Shown in pieces: positions 63,564 through 64,000 of a stretch of 64,000 nt of DNA. How positions within the stretch are numbered: the first letter of the stretch is position 1; the number at the start of each line of letters is the position of its first letter. The DNA is from an uncultured Aquimarina sp. GTDB taxonomy: Bacteria; Bacteroidota; Bacteroidia; Flavobacteriales; Flavobacteriaceae. Under the pieces are notes generated by a model, which was not told the origin of the DNA, did no database searches, and saw only the letters and a program-made list of their open reading frames with translations. Position numbers and translations under genes: made by a program. The stretch covers positions 186,001-250,000 of the forward strand of contig CANMLL010000004.1 of NCBI GenBank assembly GCA_947498775.1. Direction: 5' to 3'.

Positions 63564-64000
63564 TCATTTAAGGATTTTACTGAAGAGCAACTAAACAATA
63601 CCTACCCATTGTTATTAAGAAAATCGGGGTATACGATAGGTTTTATTGGCAAATATGGAGTGGGTAATAAACTACCAGTTGATAAATATGATTACTGGAA
63701 GGGTTTTGGAGGACAAGGAACGTTTAGCCAACAAGATGAAAAAGGAAATCCGATTCACCTTACCCAAAAGATTGGGAAACAAACCAATGAGTTTCTGGAA
63801 TTGCAAAAAAGTTCGAAGAAACCCTTTTGTTTATCGGTTAGTTTTAAAGCGCCACATGTAGAAGGAGATCCGGGATATTTTTTGCCGGATTCAGCTTATG
63901 ATACTTTGTATAGTGATATAGCGGTTGATGTTCCAATAACTTCCACTTCTGAATATTTTGATCATTTTCCATCAAACTTTACCACAAATAATGTAGCTCG
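63564..64000 (+). pseudogene. Sulfatase, 5' end missing, runs off window
   Basis: The frame is open from 63564 to the window edge. KDFTEEQLNNTYPLLLRKSG then YTIGFIGKYGVGN, DYWKGFGGQGTF and KPFCLSVSFKAPHVEGDP are typical of type I (formylglycine) sulfatases after the catalytic site. The N-terminal CxPSR segment that carries the formylglycine Cys is absent: the IS200-like right end lies directly against codon 1 of this fragment. No separate N-terminal half is seen upstream. So the gene is truncated here, unless the left part lies elsewhere in the genome. Confidence 0.8.

Larger units (their letters stand above)
61698..63566 (+). mobile_element. IS200/IS605-family element interrupted by an IS3 element
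   Basis: The left hairpin is CGCTGC-TT-GCAGCG (61709-61722). The right hairpin is CCCCG-t-CTGC-tt-GCAG-CGGGG (63540-63559) with a bulged T, followed by GTAGTTCATTTA as in the element at 42163. Between them is a tnpA gene split by an IS3 element at 61804-63132. It abuts the sulfatase fragment. Confidence 0.75.

Noticed and set aside
63646..63861. A 71-codon plus-strand ORF (MANMEW...) in the last kilobase.
   Set aside because: It overlaps the open sulfatase frame (63564-64000), which shows clear sulfatase segments; the other frame has no recognisable feature.

Overview
The window looks like a chromosomal segment of a marine Flavobacteriaceae (Bacteroidota), plausibly near Aquimarina. The composition is AT-rich. 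Several promoters carry the Bacteroidota -7 box TAnnTTTG and few genes have a strong Shine-Dalgarno. There are two proteins with type IX secretion C-terminal sorting domains, many lipoproteins, a LytTR/TPR pair, and Bacteroidota-type GG-leader peptide precursors. No rRNA, tRNA or CRISPR was seen.

1-17.6 kb is a regulator-rich stress/small-molecule region. It holds two TetR genes, one of which has a 26-bp palindromic operator and probably controls an SRPBCC/lipoprotein operon. There are three intact AraC regulators plus one AraC relic, secreted or lipoprotein alpha/beta hydrolases, SnoaL/NTF2-like proteins, VOC (glyoxalase-fold) proteins, an ABM monooxygenase and a phosphatidylserine decarboxylase. 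An ECF sigma factor lies before an SRPBCC / DinB-lipoprotein / SRPBCC operon. Three almost identical upstream modules mark a small AraC regulon at 11.5, 12.7 and 13.7 kb. Two copies of a GTTGTCAC-N17-ATCYAAGTA promoter mark an autoregulated ECF sigma regulon at 14.75 and 15.73 kb.

17.7-40.5 kb is a polysaccharide/rhamnose region. It has a GH2 beta-galactosidase-like lipoprotein, a TIM-barrel-like lipoprotein, a polysaccharide-lyase-like lipoprotein, two T9SS-sorted surface proteins, a coiled-coil surface protein, a LytTR regulator and a TPR protein. A five-gene L-rhamnose operon follows (aldolase/dehydrogenase fusion, isomerase, kinase, FMN alpha-hydroxyacid oxidase, NCS1-type permease), divergent from a GntR-type regulator. 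The 3' end of the permease gene is duplicated about 10.9 kb away as a 149-bp relic at 21.0 kb.

40.6-59.6 kb is the most unusual part: a candidate peptide natural-product locus. It has three intact small GG-leader, Cys-rich precursors (44.9, 45.7, 47.8 kb) that share a conserved 5' leader element, and two decayed precursors (40.6, 42.8 kb). Oxidative folding enzymes are a C39-like/VKOR/thioredoxin fusion and a TlpA-like lipoprotein. Export genes are a C39-peptidase ABC transporter and an HlyD protein. A sulfation set follows (PAPS-dependent sulfotransferase, APS kinase cysC, cysD). Last come two tandem copies of a three-gene cassette: galactosyltransferase-like GT-A, a protein resembling the thiopeptide-type bacteriocin/LanB C-terminal domain, and a GT2 glycosyltransferase. 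I infer a secreted disulfide-rich peptide family that may be glycosylated and/or sulfated. The locus shows repeated duplication and decay: fragments of the VKOR, TlpA and sulfotransferase genes, a frameshifted GT, and IS5 and IS200 insertions.

59.9-64 kb holds a clan-A glycoside-hydrolase-like lipoprotein. After it comes an IS200-like element that is itself interrupted by an IS3 element. That composite sits at the 5' edge of a sulfatase gene whose N-terminus is missing and which runs off the window.
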